A stretch of 63,154 bases of DNA. Origin: an uncultured Mordavella sp. (lineage in GTDB: Bacteria > Bacillota > Clostridia > Lachnospirales > Lachnospiraceae). The notes beneath the pieces were generated by a model. That model saw nothing but the letters and a program-made list of their open reading frames with translations. It ran no database searches and was not told the DNA's origin. The stretch spans positions 1 through 63,154 of the forward strand of contig CABPCP010000008.1 in NCBI GenBank assembly GCA_902406105.1, in the 5' to 3' direction. Within the stretch, counting starts at the first letter, position 1, and each line of letters opens with the position of its first letter. The position numbers were made by a program, and so were the translations under genes. Positions 25,143 to 33,854 of the stretch are shown here, piece after piece.

Positions 25143-26555
25143 ATGATTAATATAGACCATGTATCCTTTCAATATTCCGGTGCTGAAAGAGAAAATCTAC
25201 AAGATTTCTTTTTACAAATTCCAAAAGGGGAATGTGTTGTCCTTACGGGTGAGTCTGGGTGTGGTAAAACCTGCGTAACAAGATTAATAAATGCGCTTAT
25301 TCCTCATTTTTATGAAGGAGAAATGTCTGGTACGGTTTCTATTGACGGTATTGATACTCGTGATATTCAGCCCCATGAGCTATCAGATAAAATAGGCTCC
25401 GTTTTTCAAAATCCCCGAAGCCAATTTTTTAGTTTGGACACGGACAGTGAAATTGTATTTGGTATGGAAAATAAGGGAATGCCTTATCAAACAATACTGG
25501 CTCGGTATCAGCAGACAATAAAAGAGCTACATATTGAAAAGCTAAGGGATCGTAATCTGTTTGATTTGTCTGGTGGTCAAAAACAGACGATAGCATTTGC
25601 AAGCGTCTATGCTCTAAACCCGGATGTTTTTGTCCTGGATGAGCCATCATCTAACCTCGATCCAGATGCTATTCAAGAACTACGGAGATTGCTTCTGCTA
25701 ATAAAAGCACAGGGAAAAACTATTATTATATCTGAACACCGCCTTTATTTTTTGAACGGAATTGCTGACCGTATTGTCCTTATGGAACAGGGAAAGCTGA
25801 AACAATCAAGGACAGCAAAGGATTTTTCAATGCTCAATGCTGAACAGATTAAAAAACTGGGGCTTAGAAGCTATACACCTACGAAGTTGAATCTTCCAGA
25901 ACTGACTCCAACCCGAAATGATACACCAGCGCTGGAGGTTAAGGATCTTGAAATTGGGTATGAAAAAGGCAATCCGATAGTAAAACACCTGAACTTTCGC
26001 ATTTACTCCGGAGAAATTGTCGGTGTGGTTGGTAAAAATGGATGCGGCAAAACAACACTGGCCCGAACTTTGTGTGGATTACAGAAAGAACTATATGGAG
26101 AAGTGTTCTACAGCGGCAGTAAAATTCCGGCAAAACGAAGAATCCAAAAAGCATACCTGGTGATGCAAGATCCGGATTATCAACTTTTTACCGATAGTGT
26201 TTATCAGGAACTCAAATTGGCTCTCTCTGACAGAAAAGAACAGGATGAAAACCTGATAGATAACATTCTTGAGGAATTAAACTTAATGCCTTATAAAGAG
26301 CGGCATCCCATGTCTCTATCTGGCGGTCAGAAACAGCGCACAGCTATTGGCGTCGCAGCTCTACGAGACACAGAGGTACTTATCTTTGATGAGCCTACAA
26401 GCGGATTAGACTATAAGAATATGGAAAGTGTTGCAAGCATTTTGCGAACACTTTCCAAAAGAGGAAAAGCCATTCTGGTAATTTCTCATGACAACGAACT
26501 ATTGATGAAGATATGCTCCCGTGTTATTCGGGTTGATGAAACAACTTCATCTTAG
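25143..26555 (+). CDS. ECF transporter fused A-A' ATPase, module 1
   Basis: 470 residues with two ABC ATPase domains. The first has Walker A GESGCGKT (about 36), signature LSGGQKQ and Walker B FVLDEPSSNLD; the second has Walker A GKNGCGKT (about 297), signature LSGGQKQRTA and LIFDEPTSGLD. Each domain has the Q-loop wording of ECF ATPases (FQNPRSQFF and MQDPDYQLF). Fused A-A' proteins drive group I ECF importers. It sits between the T and S genes, with a GGAGGATATAGAA start site. Confidence 0.93.
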   Translation: MINIDHVSFQYSGAERENLQDFFLQIPKGECVVLTGESGCGKTCVTRLINALIPHFYEGEMSGTVSIDGIDTRDIQPHELSDKIGSVFQNPRSQFFSLDTDSEIVFGMENKGMPYQTILARYQQTIKELHIEKLRDRNLFDLSGGQKQTIAFASVYALNPDVFVLDEPSSNLDPDAIQELRRLLLLIKAQGKTIIISEHRLYFLNGIADRIVLMEQGKLKQSRTAKDFSMLNAEQIKKLGLRSYTPTKLNLPELTPTRNDTPALEVKDLEIGYEKGNPIVKHLNFRIYSGEIVGVVGKNGCGKTTLARTLCGLQKELYGEVFYSGSKIPAKRRIQKAYLVMQDPDYQLFTDSVYQELKLALSDRKEQDENLIDNILEELNLMPYKERHPMSLSGGQKQRTAIGVAALRDTEVLIFDEPTSGLDYKNMESVASILRTLSKRGKAILVISHDNELLMKICSRVIRVDETTSS

Positions 26556-26591
26556 TTATATAAATTTTAATCATTAGGAAGGAGCTTTTTT

Positions 26592-27209
26592 ATGAATGAC
26601 ACAACAAAAACAGTCGGTACATCCGACAAGATGAAAGCAAAGGACTTTATAACACTCGGTATCTTCACAGTACTGTTCTTTGCTGTCGTAATGATATGCA
26701 TCTTTGCTTCTGCTGCCACTGTTGTAACCTTTGCTTTTGGCAGCGCAATTGCCGCACTCCCTGGAGGCATTATTTATATGCTCATGCGTGCTAAAGTACC
26801 GAAAGCAGGAAGTATACTTTTGAGTGGTATAGTCATTGGCCTGATTGAATTTCTGATCGGAGCAGGCTGGGCGGTTGCAGTAGGGTTTATACTCGGAGCG
26901 ATTATTTCGGAACTGCTGGCCCGGATCGGGAACTATAAGAGCTTCTGGCTGAATACTATTGGCTATTCCGTGTATATGATGTTCTTTGCTCTTGGTACTT
27001 ATCTTCCCATGGTCATTATGACTGGATATGTTGACGATATGTCCACTTCTAATGGTGTGAGCGCAGAATATCTCACCGAATTGCACAGCTTTATGAATGG
27101 AACGATGGTAGTTATTATCGCTATTGTAACCTTTGTTGCGGGAATCCTCGGCGCACTGATTGCGAAGGGCGTGTTTAAAAAGCACTTCCAGAAAGCCGGC
27201 ATCGTCTAA
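26592..27209 (+). CDS. MptD/Trep_Strep-type ECF substrate-binding S component, module 1
   Basis: 205 residues, about six membrane helices, beginning with a polar segment (KMKAKDFITLGIFT) and ending GVFKKHFQKAGIV, the conserved C-terminus of the MptD/Trep_Strep family. The module 3 S component ends almost identically (KKHFVKAGIV). S components set the substrate; members of this family have been linked to haem uptake in staphylococci and lactobacilli (LhaS-like), and some sit next to siderophore genes. A haem or siderophore ligand is inferred, not shown. Confidence 0.85.
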   Translation: MNDTTKTVGTSDKMKAKDFITLGIFTVLFFAVVMICIFASAATVVTFAFGSAIAALPGGIIYMLMRAKVPKAGSILLSGIVIGLIEFLIGAGWAVAVGFILGAIISELLARIGNYKSFWLNTIGYSVYMMFFALGTYLPMVIMTGYVDDMSTSNGVSAEYLTELHSFMNGTMVVIIAIVTFVAGILGALIAKGVFKKHFQKAGIV

Positions 27210-27245
27210 AGACCATATAGTCGCAACTAACCTTTTGGTATCTTT

Positions 27246-27351
27246 GGGCTATTTTGGCCCTCTATACAAAGAGATGGAGTAGCAGAGCGTTTCAAAGATT
27301 GATAGAATTAATGGTGGGGTTAGAAGTTGCTAACTCCACCATTTTATTTTT
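27246..27351 (+). promoter_or_regulatory. module 1 second leader: motif, -10, metal box and terminator hairpin
   Basis: GGGCTAT (27246) and GGAGTAG (27276), 30 nt apart as in the first leader. An extended -10 (TGATAGAAT, hexamer 27303-27308) lies 27 nt after GGAG. A 14-bp hairpin (27310-27323 / 27330-27343; one G-T pair) carries GTTAG-AAGTTG-CTAAC at its tip (27319-27334) and is followed by a T-rich run. The ABC transporter gene starts at 27368. Confidence 0.65.
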
Positions 27352-27367
27352 AAGGAGGACTTATGCT

Positions 27368-29182
27368 ATGTCAAACGTAAAGTCAAAACAAGCAAAACCA
27401 AAGACGGGTTTGGCACGATGCATGGAATTAGCTTCTGACAGAAAAGGGCTTGTTTTCTTGGCGGCAGTTCTTTCGTCTCTGGCAGCTATTGCTTCGTTCA
27501 TCCCGTACATAGCGGTCTATTTCATGATCCGCTCTATTATTGGAGTATTCCCCAATCTCGATCAGTTGGATATGGGGGCTGTCATGAATTATGGGTGGAT
27601 GGCTTTGGCCGGAATTATAGCGAATATCTTGCTGTATTTTATGGCTATTTTCAGTTCTCATATGGCGGCCTTTGGTACTCTGTATGAATTAAAAGTTCTT
27701 TTTGCCGATCATATCACCAAAATCCCTTTGGGCTATCATTTAACGATTGGTAGTGGACGTCTGCGTAAAATCATGGATGAGAACATTGAGAGTGTAGAAG
27801 GGTTCATTGCTCATCAGTTTCCAGATTTTGTAGCATCTGTTACTGCCCCTATTGTCATGGTTATTATCTTACTGGCTGTTGATTGGCGGTTCGGACTTGC
27901 TTCTCTTGTCGGAATTATTCTGGCATTCGTTGCAGAGTTTATTGGCTTTGGCAGCGGAGAAATGAAAGAGAATATGGGCAAGTATCAGAAAGCGCTGGAG
28001 GAAATGAACAATGCCTCTGTAGAGTATGTTCGTGGAATGTCAGTGGTAAAAGCATTTAATCAAACCGCATCTTCTTTTAAGAAACTGAAAGAAGCCATTA
28101 GCGGATATACGGAATGGGTTCTGAAATTTTCCCTTGGCTGGCAAAACTGTATGCCCGCATTTACCACAATTATTAATAACGTTTATCTAATCCTCGTTCC
28201 TGTCGGGATTTTGATTGGTTCCAGAACAGACGATTTTGCCGGATTTTCCATGACTTTTATTTTCTATCTAATCTTTGTTCCGGCAATTTCCGGTGTACTG
28301 AATAAGATCATGTATATCTCTGAGTCTTTCATGCAGATTGATGGAAATGTAGCCCGCATGGATGAAATCTTGAACATTCCGGAAATGCCGGAACCAAGCC
28401 ATCCTAAAAAAACCGTCAATGATGACGTTGTTTTTAAGGATGTCAGTTTTTCTTATACCGGAAATACCAATGAAAAAGCATTGGAAAATGTATCTTTTAC
28501 TGCTAAACAAGGACAGATCACTGCTATCGTTGGCCCATCCGGAGGCGGAAAAAGTACAATTGCAAACTTGATTTCACGCTTTTGGGATGTATCTTCCGGT
28601 AGCATTACCATCGGTGGCGTGGATGTTCGTGATATGTCCGAGGACGATCTGATGCATCATGTCAGTTTTGTATTTCAGGATATTTTTCTTTTCAAGCAGA
28701 GTATTTTGGACAATATCCGTATGGGAAACCCATCCGCCAGCGAAGAGCAAGTTATTGCCGCTGCAAAAGCTGCACAATGCCATGACTTCATTTCCAAACT
28801 GCCAGATGGATATCATACCGTAGTCGGCTCAAAAGGTATCCATCTTTCCGGTGGTGAGCGGCAACGAATTGCGATTGCAAGGGCTATTATTAAAGATTCT
28901 CCCATTATCGTGTTGGATGAGGCAACAGCCTTCAGCGATCCTGAGAATGAATATTTGATCCAAAAGGCCTTTGAAAAGCTGATGCAAGGCAAAACGGTTA
29001 TTATCATCGCTCACCGCCTCTCCACAATCCGCAATGCGGATAAAATTATCGTCATGGAAAAAGGTCATTTGACTGAAGAAGGAAAGCACGATGAACTTGT
29101 GGCTGCTGGCGGACGATATGCTCAAATGTGGAACCACTATACAGAAGCGATTGATTGGAAAATTAGCGGAAAGGCGGTGTAA
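27368..29182 (+). CDS. half ABC transporter, permease-ATPase (YbtP/IrtA-like), module 1
   Basis: 604 residues: six membrane helices in the first 330 residues, then a nucleotide-binding domain with Walker A GPSGGGKST, Q-loop FVFQD, signature LSGGERQRIAIA, Walker B IIVLDEATA and H-loop IAHRLST. It has the exporter fold, but pairs of such half transporters beside AraC regulators and iron genes (YbtP/YbtQ, IrtA/IrtB) import ferric siderophores. Start 27368 is chosen for its AAGGAGG; the longer frame covers the regulatory leader. Probably forms a heterodimer with the next gene. Confidence 0.88.
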   Translation: MSNVKSKQAKPKTGLARCMELASDRKGLVFLAAVLSSLAAIASFIPYIAVYFMIRSIIGVFPNLDQLDMGAVMNYGWMALAGIIANILLYFMAIFSSHMAAFGTLYELKVLFADHITKIPLGYHLTIGSGRLRKIMDENIESVEGFIAHQFPDFVASVTAPIVMVIILLAVDWRFGLASLVGIILAFVAEFIGFGSGEMKENMGKYQKALEEMNNASVEYVRGMSVVKAFNQTASSFKKLKEAISGYTEWVLKFSLGWQNCMPAFTTIINNVYLILVPVGILIGSRTDDFAGFSMTFIFYLIFVPAISGVLNKIMYISESFMQIDGNVARMDEILNIPEMPEPSHPKKTVNDDVVFKDVSFSYTGNTNEKALENVSFTAKQGQITAIVGPSGGGKSTIANLISRFWDVSSGSITIGGVDVRDMSEDDLMHHVSFVFQDIFLFKQSILDNIRMGNPSASEEQVIAAAKAAQCHDFISKLPDGYHTVVGSKGIHLSGGERQRIAIARAIIKDSPIIVLDEATAFSDPENEYLIQKAFEKLMQGKTVIIIAHRLSTIRNADKIIVMEKGHLTEEGKHDELVAAGGRYAQMWNHYTEAIDWKISGKAV

Positions 29183-29184
29183 TT

Positions 29185-30921
29185 ATGAGCAAATTACAAA
29201 AAGCTCTCTTTTTATCTGATAAAGGTTATGCAGATCTAAAAAAAGCAATCTTCGCTTGCACATTAACGAACCTTGCTATGCTTCTTCCATTCTGTGTAAC
29301 CGTAATGATATTCAGCGAAATCTTGTCTCCTTTTGTTAGTGGCGGCACGATCCAGTGGAATCATATCTGGATGCTTTGGGGAGCAGGTATCATTTCTGCT
29401 ATTTTGGTATTCCTGGCAGCCAAAAACGATTACCGGAAAACTTATATTGCATCCTACAAGGAGTCAAACACTACTCGGTTGAGAATTGCAGAGCATCTTC
29501 GGAAACTTCCTATGAACTTCTTCAATACAAAGGATCTTTCTGAACTGACCACTAATATGATGGCAGATTGCAGTAGTATGGAGTCTCTGCTCAGCAGCAC
29601 GATCCCTCCACTGATCGCAAACGGAATTACCGTAACCCTGACCTGTATCCTGCTTGCCTTTTTCGATTGGCGGCTCGCACTGTGTGTATTTATCACGGTT
29701 CCGATTGCGTTCCTTATTATCTGGCTCAGCCGGAACCATCAAAAGAAATTGTTCGAAAAACAGGTTGACGCTAAGTTGGCTGCTTCTGACCAGGTGCAGG
29801 AATACCTGGAGGGCATGAAGATCATCAAATCCTGTGGTCTTTCCGGCTCCCATTTCAGTGCGTTGGATAAAGCTCTGCTTGCAATGAAAAAGATTGCTAT
29901 CAAAGTTGAAATGGCTGTTGGAGTATTCATGTCCAGTGCCAGCATGATTTTGCAGGCGGGCATTGGTATCACGATTTTTGTCGGCGCTATTCTCTTGACA
30001 AATGGGCAGATTGAGCTTCTTCCTCTACTCATGTTCCTGCTGATGGTAACACGAATTTACGGCCCGATCCTGTCAATCCTGGCAAATCTGTCTTCGCTGC
30101 TGAATTTGAATGTAGTCACAAGTCGTATGCGTACTCTGCTGACTACTCCTGCAATGGATGGCGAAGGGAAAACTGTACCAAACTGTGATATTGAGCTTTC
30201 CCATGTAACCTTTGCCTACAACCAGGAAGATGTTATTAAAGATGTTTCCTGCAAAATCCCCCAGGGAAGCGTAACCGCTCTCGTTGGCCCGTCCGGTTCT
30301 GGCAAAAGCACAATTTCCAAACTAATTGCTCGTTTTTGGGATGTACAGCATGGCAAAATCACTGTGGGCGGCAAGGACATAAAGAGTATGAAACCAGAAA
30401 GTCTAATGTCCTATATGTCCTTTGTGTTTCAGGATGTAACCTTGTTCAACGATACAGTTATGAACAATATCCGCCTTGGCAACCCAAATGCAACGGATGA
30501 CCAAGTAATTGCTGCAGCAAAGGCAGCCTACTGTGATGAATTTGTTCGGGAGATGCCGGACGGGTATCAGACGGTCCTCGGTGAAAACGGCAGCACCCTT
30601 TCCGGCGGTGAGCGCCAGCGTATTTCCATCGCCCGAGCATTGCTGAAAAATGCGCCCATTATTCTGCTTGACGAGGCCACAGCATCCCTCGACCCGGAGA
30701 ATGAAGTTCTGGTTCAAAAGGCGATTGCCAAATTGGTGGAAGGTAAGACAGTTATTATGATCGCCCACCGCCTCCGTACAGTTGTGGATGCGGACCAGAT
30801 CCTCGTTCTTGATAACGGTAGGTTGGTAGAGCATGGAACCCACGATGAATTAATGCAGCAGAATGGACTGTATCATAAGTTGTTCCATATTCAACAGGAA
30901 AGCCTTGGCTGGGCTGTGTAA
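29185..30921 (+). CDS. half ABC transporter, permease-ATPase (YbtQ/IrtB-like), module 1
   Basis: 578 residues with the same layout as its partner two nt upstream: six membrane helices, then Walker A GPSGSGKST, signature LSGGERQRISIARALL, Walker B IILLDEATASLD and H-loop IAHRLRT. Both ATP sites of the heterodimer look catalytically complete (glutamate after Walker B present in both). After its stop lies a short relic resembling the first codons of the dtxR gene (about 30943-30980), then the split dtxR gene itself. Confidence 0.88.
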   Translation: MSKLQKALFLSDKGYADLKKAIFACTLTNLAMLLPFCVTVMIFSEILSPFVSGGTIQWNHIWMLWGAGIISAILVFLAAKNDYRKTYIASYKESNTTRLRIAEHLRKLPMNFFNTKDLSELTTNMMADCSSMESLLSSTIPPLIANGITVTLTCILLAFFDWRLALCVFITVPIAFLIIWLSRNHQKKLFEKQVDAKLAASDQVQEYLEGMKIIKSCGLSGSHFSALDKALLAMKKIAIKVEMAVGVFMSSASMILQAGIGITIFVGAILLTNGQIELLPLLMFLLMVTRIYGPILSILANLSSLLNLNVVTSRMRTLLTTPAMDGEGKTVPNCDIELSHVTFAYNQEDVIKDVSCKIPQGSVTALVGPSGSGKSTISKLIARFWDVQHGKITVGGKDIKSMKPESLMSYMSFVFQDVTLFNDTVMNNIRLGNPNATDDQVIAAAKAAYCDEFVREMPDGYQTVLGENGSTLSGGERQRISIARALLKNAPIILLDEATASLDPENEVLVQKAIAKLVEGKTVIMIAHRLRTVVDADQILVLDNGRLVEHGTHDELMQQNGLYHKLFHIQQESLGWAV

Positions 30922-31349
30922 TTTTCATATTCGAGCATACACTGAAACTTCATGCACCCAGAGAGAGTTATTGGAAAACAATTTGTTAGCAAGAAAGGGG
31001 GCGCACTAAGATGTTTTCTTTGATTATTTGTGAAGCATGGGAAGAATTGCAACAAAAACAGGCAAAGGAGAGCAAAGAGTTTATGAAGCCCGTAATAACT
31101 CCGTCCGGGGAGGACTACCTGGAAACCATCCTTGTTCTCCAAAAGAAACTCGGCATGGTGCGCTCCGTAGATGTAGCCCGACACATGGAGGTGTCAAAGC
31201 CCAGCGTATGTGTTGCGGTCAATACACTAAAAGAAAGTGGTTTTCTCACAATGGACGAAAATCACTTTCTCCATTTGACTGATGTGGGCCGTGAGGTTGC
31301 GGAACAAATTTATGAGCGTCACTGTTTCTTTACAGAACGGCTTATAGCA

Positions 31350-31354
31350 TTAGG
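31350..31354 (+). repeat. TTAGG target duplication, left copy
   Basis: Five bases of dtxR repeated at the other edge of the element (32988-32992). Exactly one copy is needed to restore the reading frame. Confidence 0.8.
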
Positions 31355-31406
31355 CCACTTATAAATGCTTTTCTACGCAAAATGGCAAAATTTTGGTGTC
31401 AGCAAA

Positions 31407-32912
31407 TCAAGATGTAAGTGCAGGAACAAGGATAAGGTTTTTTATGGTTAATCCGGCAGTGATGATCTCTTTCCCAAGAGAAGTGATCAAATATTTATAG
31501 GTACCAGGAATCTTTTCGATCAGACCATGAACTTTCAGCCGTTTAAAAATCCTTGTCATTGCGGACGGAGTGATTCCCGGGAGATGCTCACGGATATTTT
31601 TTCCCTGCATCCCGAAAGTCATATATTCTCCTCGGCTGATTGCTTCCAGCACGGACAGGTCACGGGAATCGAAAAAATTGAACCCGCGGTAGGAACGTTC
31701 CTTTTCTTTCTGGGAACGGCTGACATCATCCAGTTTCTTTCTGCCGCTGCTGTGGTCATCAAAGGATGAAATGAACTCAAGGTAACGATAGTTCGCCGAT
31801 TTCAGGATCGTGAACAGTTGGTAGAGACTGTAGATGCTCTTTTTTAAAGGGGCTTTCCGGATATCCGATGTCCCATCCCTATGTTGGACTTCCCGTTCCA
31901 CACGGAACGTGCTGATGTTATTACAGGTGCTTTCAATCCGTAAGACGCAGCCGAACTTGTCATACATTTTGATCGATACATCACCCATATGGTGTTTGAT
32001 CCTCGTACCGAGGATACGCTGGTTATAATTCGTACCAATCTCTTTGGTGCAGTTATAAGTAATACGCTGCCCAAGGAAAGTGGCGATGTTGTCTGGTTTC
32101 ACAGTGAAGATTGCCGTGCGGATGATCTCATCATAAAGCGGTTCGAGATATTCCTGCTTGCGGAACATAATGTCAGTCGCGCATTCAATCTGCTGGACTG
32201 TCCATGTATAACCGAGTCCAAGAGATTGCGGAACAGGGCTGTATCGTCTGGCAAAAACATCAAGAACTTTGTGGAGTCCTTCCGGATTAATGCGGTCAGA
32301 AAGTTTCTGGGCCGTCTCTATATCGGAGATTTCAAGGAACGCATTATCCTGCATCCGGTAAATAATCTGCTTTTTATCCAGTTTATGTGCCAGCAGGTTA
32401 TGGCCGTTCATGTAAAACTGAAGCCGGAAAGGCGGCCATGTAGGAACGCGGAGATAGCAGAGACCGAGTTCCCTGTCAATAAAATAGAAATAGTAATGGA
32501 GGCACTTGCTCTGGTCAAACTTCAGGAAAGTCTTACCGGTTGTTTTATCATGCCATGGCTTGTAAGTATTACAGCACTCCATGGCAGAGAAAATGTGAAC
32601 CAGGCCTTCTGTTTTCCCGGTTTCAGCAATGATCTTCTGGATGCGGTCATCTTTGCGGAATGCATGGAGTTTTCGGATAAATTCAATTTCAATCCCATTC
32701 TCCTGAGCGATCTTTTCTGCATTCTGCCGGACCTGTTCCGTAAGGGGCTGTGAGAAACCGGGATAATCAAAAATACGGATACCGTTGAGCTTCATATATG
32801 TGGTCATTGCATCGGCATGGCTCCAGTTCGGGATATATCCCTGGATGATCATGCGGTCATAACAGGTAATGATGCCGTAAATTTTATCAGCGTATTTATC
32901 CGTAAGTAACAT
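31407..32912 (-). CDS. putative transposase of an unrecognised family (501 residues)
   Basis: The only gene of the inserted element. I cannot find a DDE triad in the usual spacing, an HUH motif, or serine or tyrosine recombinase boxes. Visible features: an N-terminal segment rich in aromatics (CYDRMIIQGYIPNW), a central GTRIKHHMGDVSIKMYDK followed by LRIEST, reminiscent in shape of replication-initiator proteins (K-YDK...LRIE), and a C-terminal winged helix (TPSAMTRIFKRLKVHGLIEK). Automated pipelines may call such proteins MarR-like because of that last domain. Mobility is shown by its position, not by homology. Confidence 0.65.
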   Translation of the reverse strand: MLLTDKYADKIYGIITCYDRMIIQGYIPNWSHADAMTTYMKLNGIRIFDYPGFSQPLTEQVRQNAEKIAQENGIEIEFIRKLHAFRKDDRIQKIIAETGKTEGLVHIFSAMECCNTYKPWHDKTTGKTFLKFDQSKCLHYYFYFIDRELGLCYLRVPTWPPFRLQFYMNGHNLLAHKLDKKQIIYRMQDNAFLEISDIETAQKLSDRINPEGLHKVLDVFARRYSPVPQSLGLGYTWTVQQIECATDIMFRKQEYLEPLYDEIIRTAIFTVKPDNIATFLGQRITYNCTKEIGTNYNQRILGTRIKHHMGDVSIKMYDKFGCVLRIESTCNNISTFRVEREVQHRDGTSDIRKAPLKKSIYSLYQLFTILKSANYRYLEFISSFDDHSSGRKKLDDVSRSQKEKERSYRGFNFFDSRDLSVLEAISRGEYMTFGMQGKNIREHLPGITPSAMTRIFKRLKVHGLIEKIPGTYKYLITSLGKEIITAGLTIKNLILVPALTS

Positions 32913-32922
32913 AATGGAAAAC

Positions 32923-32952
32923 CCCCTTTTTCTTTAGAGTAACACAAAGGGG
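32923..32952 (-). promoter_or_regulatory. hairpin covering the ribosome binding site of the IS-like gene
   Basis: In the minus-strand mRNA CCCCUUU (32952-32946) can pair with AAAGGGG (32929-32923), which is the only purine-rich ribosome binding site before the start at 32912. Transcripts entering from outside the element would carry both arms and fold, limiting transposase synthesis, as described for IS10 and IS50. Confidence 0.55.
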
Positions 32953-32987
32953 AAATATATAAAATAAACTTTTCCGGTTTATCCGGG

Positions 32988-32992
32988 TTAGG
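32988..32992 (+). repeat. TTAGG target duplication, right copy
   Basis: Partner of the copy at 31350-31354; dtxR coding resumes directly after it. Confidence 0.8.
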
Positions 32993-33106
32993 GGTAGATC
33001 CTAAAACAGCAGAGGCCGATGCTTGTCGAATCGAACATGTTATCAGCACAGAAAGTTTTGAACACCTTAAAAAGTCTTTTGAAAACAACAACCAGGAGGT
33101 GGTATC

Positions 33107-33538
33107 ATCGGACGAGTAATCATCTTAGATCTGTCAGAACAAGACTCTGAAGCATTCGATGAGATTCTTTCCATTCTCAAATTCCATCCAGAAATAGAAA
33201 CATACGAATTGGCCAGGGAACCGATGCTATCCCTCCCTGGTCTTGAGATCTATCCAAGCAAACGAAAAGTTTTTCGTGATCGCCAGGAGATTCAGCTCAC
33301 TGCAAAGGAGTACGAAATTCTTCTATTGCTTGCAGCCAACAAGGGACATGTGCTTACATACAGCCAAATCTACGAAAAAGTTTGGGGAGATTGCCCGTCT
33401 GGTAATGAAAACAATACTATCGGCTTTCACATCTGCAACCTACGGGAGAAACTATATCAGGCAACTCCCAATGCTCCCTTTACCATCCGATCCGTCCGGG
33501 AAGTTGGATATTGCTTTGAGATACAAGCAGAGAAATAA
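33107..33538 (+). CDS. stand-alone winged-helix DNA-binding protein (OmpR/PhoB C-terminal type), module 1; probable ATC start
   Basis: 143 codons from ATC at 33107. An N-terminal segment of about 45 residues (IGRVIILDLSEQ) precedes an OmpR-type winged helix (about 50-140: LTAKEYEILLLLAANKGHV, SQIYEKVWG, TIRSVREVGYCFE) with no receiver domain. Homology with the module 3 copy starts exactly at the ATC codon, upstream of any ATG, GTG or TTG usable in both. AGGAGG lies 7 nt before it. Overlaps the dtxR stop by 13 nt, so the two regulators were co-translated before the insertion. Confidence 0.8.
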   Translation: MGRVIILDLSEQDSEAFDEILSILKFHPEIETYELAREPMLSLPGLEIYPSKRKVFRDRQEIQLTAKEYEILLLLAANKGHVLTYSQIYEKVWGDCPSGNENNTIGFHICNLREKLYQATPNAPFTIRSVREVGYCFEIQAEK

Positions 33539-33542
33539 GAGT

Positions 33543-33580
33543 CAGCAGTCTGATCCACCCAGGCTGCTGTTCTTCTTTTC
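33543..33580 (+). terminator. terminator after the module 1 winged-helix gene
   Basis: CAGCAG (33543-33548) / CTGCTG (33564-33569) followed by TTCTTCTTTT. The same hairpin follows the module 3 copy at 47104. Confidence 0.7.
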
Positions 33581-33616
33581 TATTCTTCATAATTTATATC
33601 CGTCTTGTATCCTTCG

Positions 33617-33771
33617 ACAATATGTTAAGCCACCGGGCCGAGATGCAGCGGACGTAGATCAACAACTACTGCAGGAACCAGATCCCTCGATTAGATATAG
33701 ATGTTCTCGCACGCCTATGCGCGGTATTGAATAGTGAGATCGGTGATCTACTGGAATTCGTGCCTCCATAA
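33617..33771 (+). pseudogene. degraded second copy of the XRE gene
   Basis: Matches the 22954 gene from the segment NMLSHRAEMQR onward, through NNYCRNQIPRLDIDVLARLC to LEFVPP. It has an in-frame TAG (33655-33657) where the intact gene has CAG, and lacks the first 25 codons or so. A terminator-like hairpin follows at 33794-33844. Shows that a unit beginning with this gene was duplicated. Confidence 0.85.
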
Positions 33772-33854
33772 GGAATAGCAAAAGAAAAATAAGACTCGCA
33801 GGATAGAGTTTAATTACTCTGATGAACTGCGAGTTTTTTATACGTACTCTCCTA

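Larger units (their letters stand above)
31355..32987. mobile_element. 1633-bp insertion-sequence-like element inside dtxR
   Basis: Boundaries come from the reconstructed dtxR frame and comparison with the intact copy at 46288. The element lies between two TTAGG copies (31350-31354 and 32988-32992), a probable 5-bp target duplication. Its ends (CCACTTATAAATGC inward from the left, CCCGGATAAACCGG inward from the right) are only weakly related inverted sequences, alike at the outer CC and an ATAAA a few bases in. One minus-strand gene fills it. No second copy is in the window. Confidence 0.85.
31083..33119 (+). pseudogene. DtxR-family metalloregulator gene split by an IS-like element
   Basis: The 5' part (31083-31354) encodes the winged helix (SGEDYLETI; RSVDVARHMEVSKPSVCVAV) up to FTERLIAL. 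The 3' part (32993-33119) resumes at GVDPKTAEADACRIEHVIS. Removing 31355-32987 and one TTAGG copy gives 399 nt, 133 codons, with no frame change, against 131 codons in the intact module 3 copy. The second part carries the cysteine/glutamate/histidine metal ligands (DACRIEH), so the truncated product left by the insertion (ending ALGHL) should not sense metal normally. An in-frame ATG at 31011 is an alternative start. Confidence 0.9.

Noticed and set aside
26574..27185. 203-codon minus-strand open frame over the S component
   Set aside because: Composition (many histidine, asparagine, serine) is typical of a complement of a membrane protein gene; no start site or motif.
24387..27334. GTTAG-N6-CTAAC as nothing but terminator stems
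   Set aside because: True for the hairpins at 24376-24413 and 27310-27343, but the same palindrome occurs without a T-run at 34560 and 38835, so a terminator alone does not explain it.
31407..32912. MarR-family transcriptional regulator
   Set aside because: Only the last 60 residues form a winged helix; 501 residues and the precise position between target duplications fit a mobile-element protein better.
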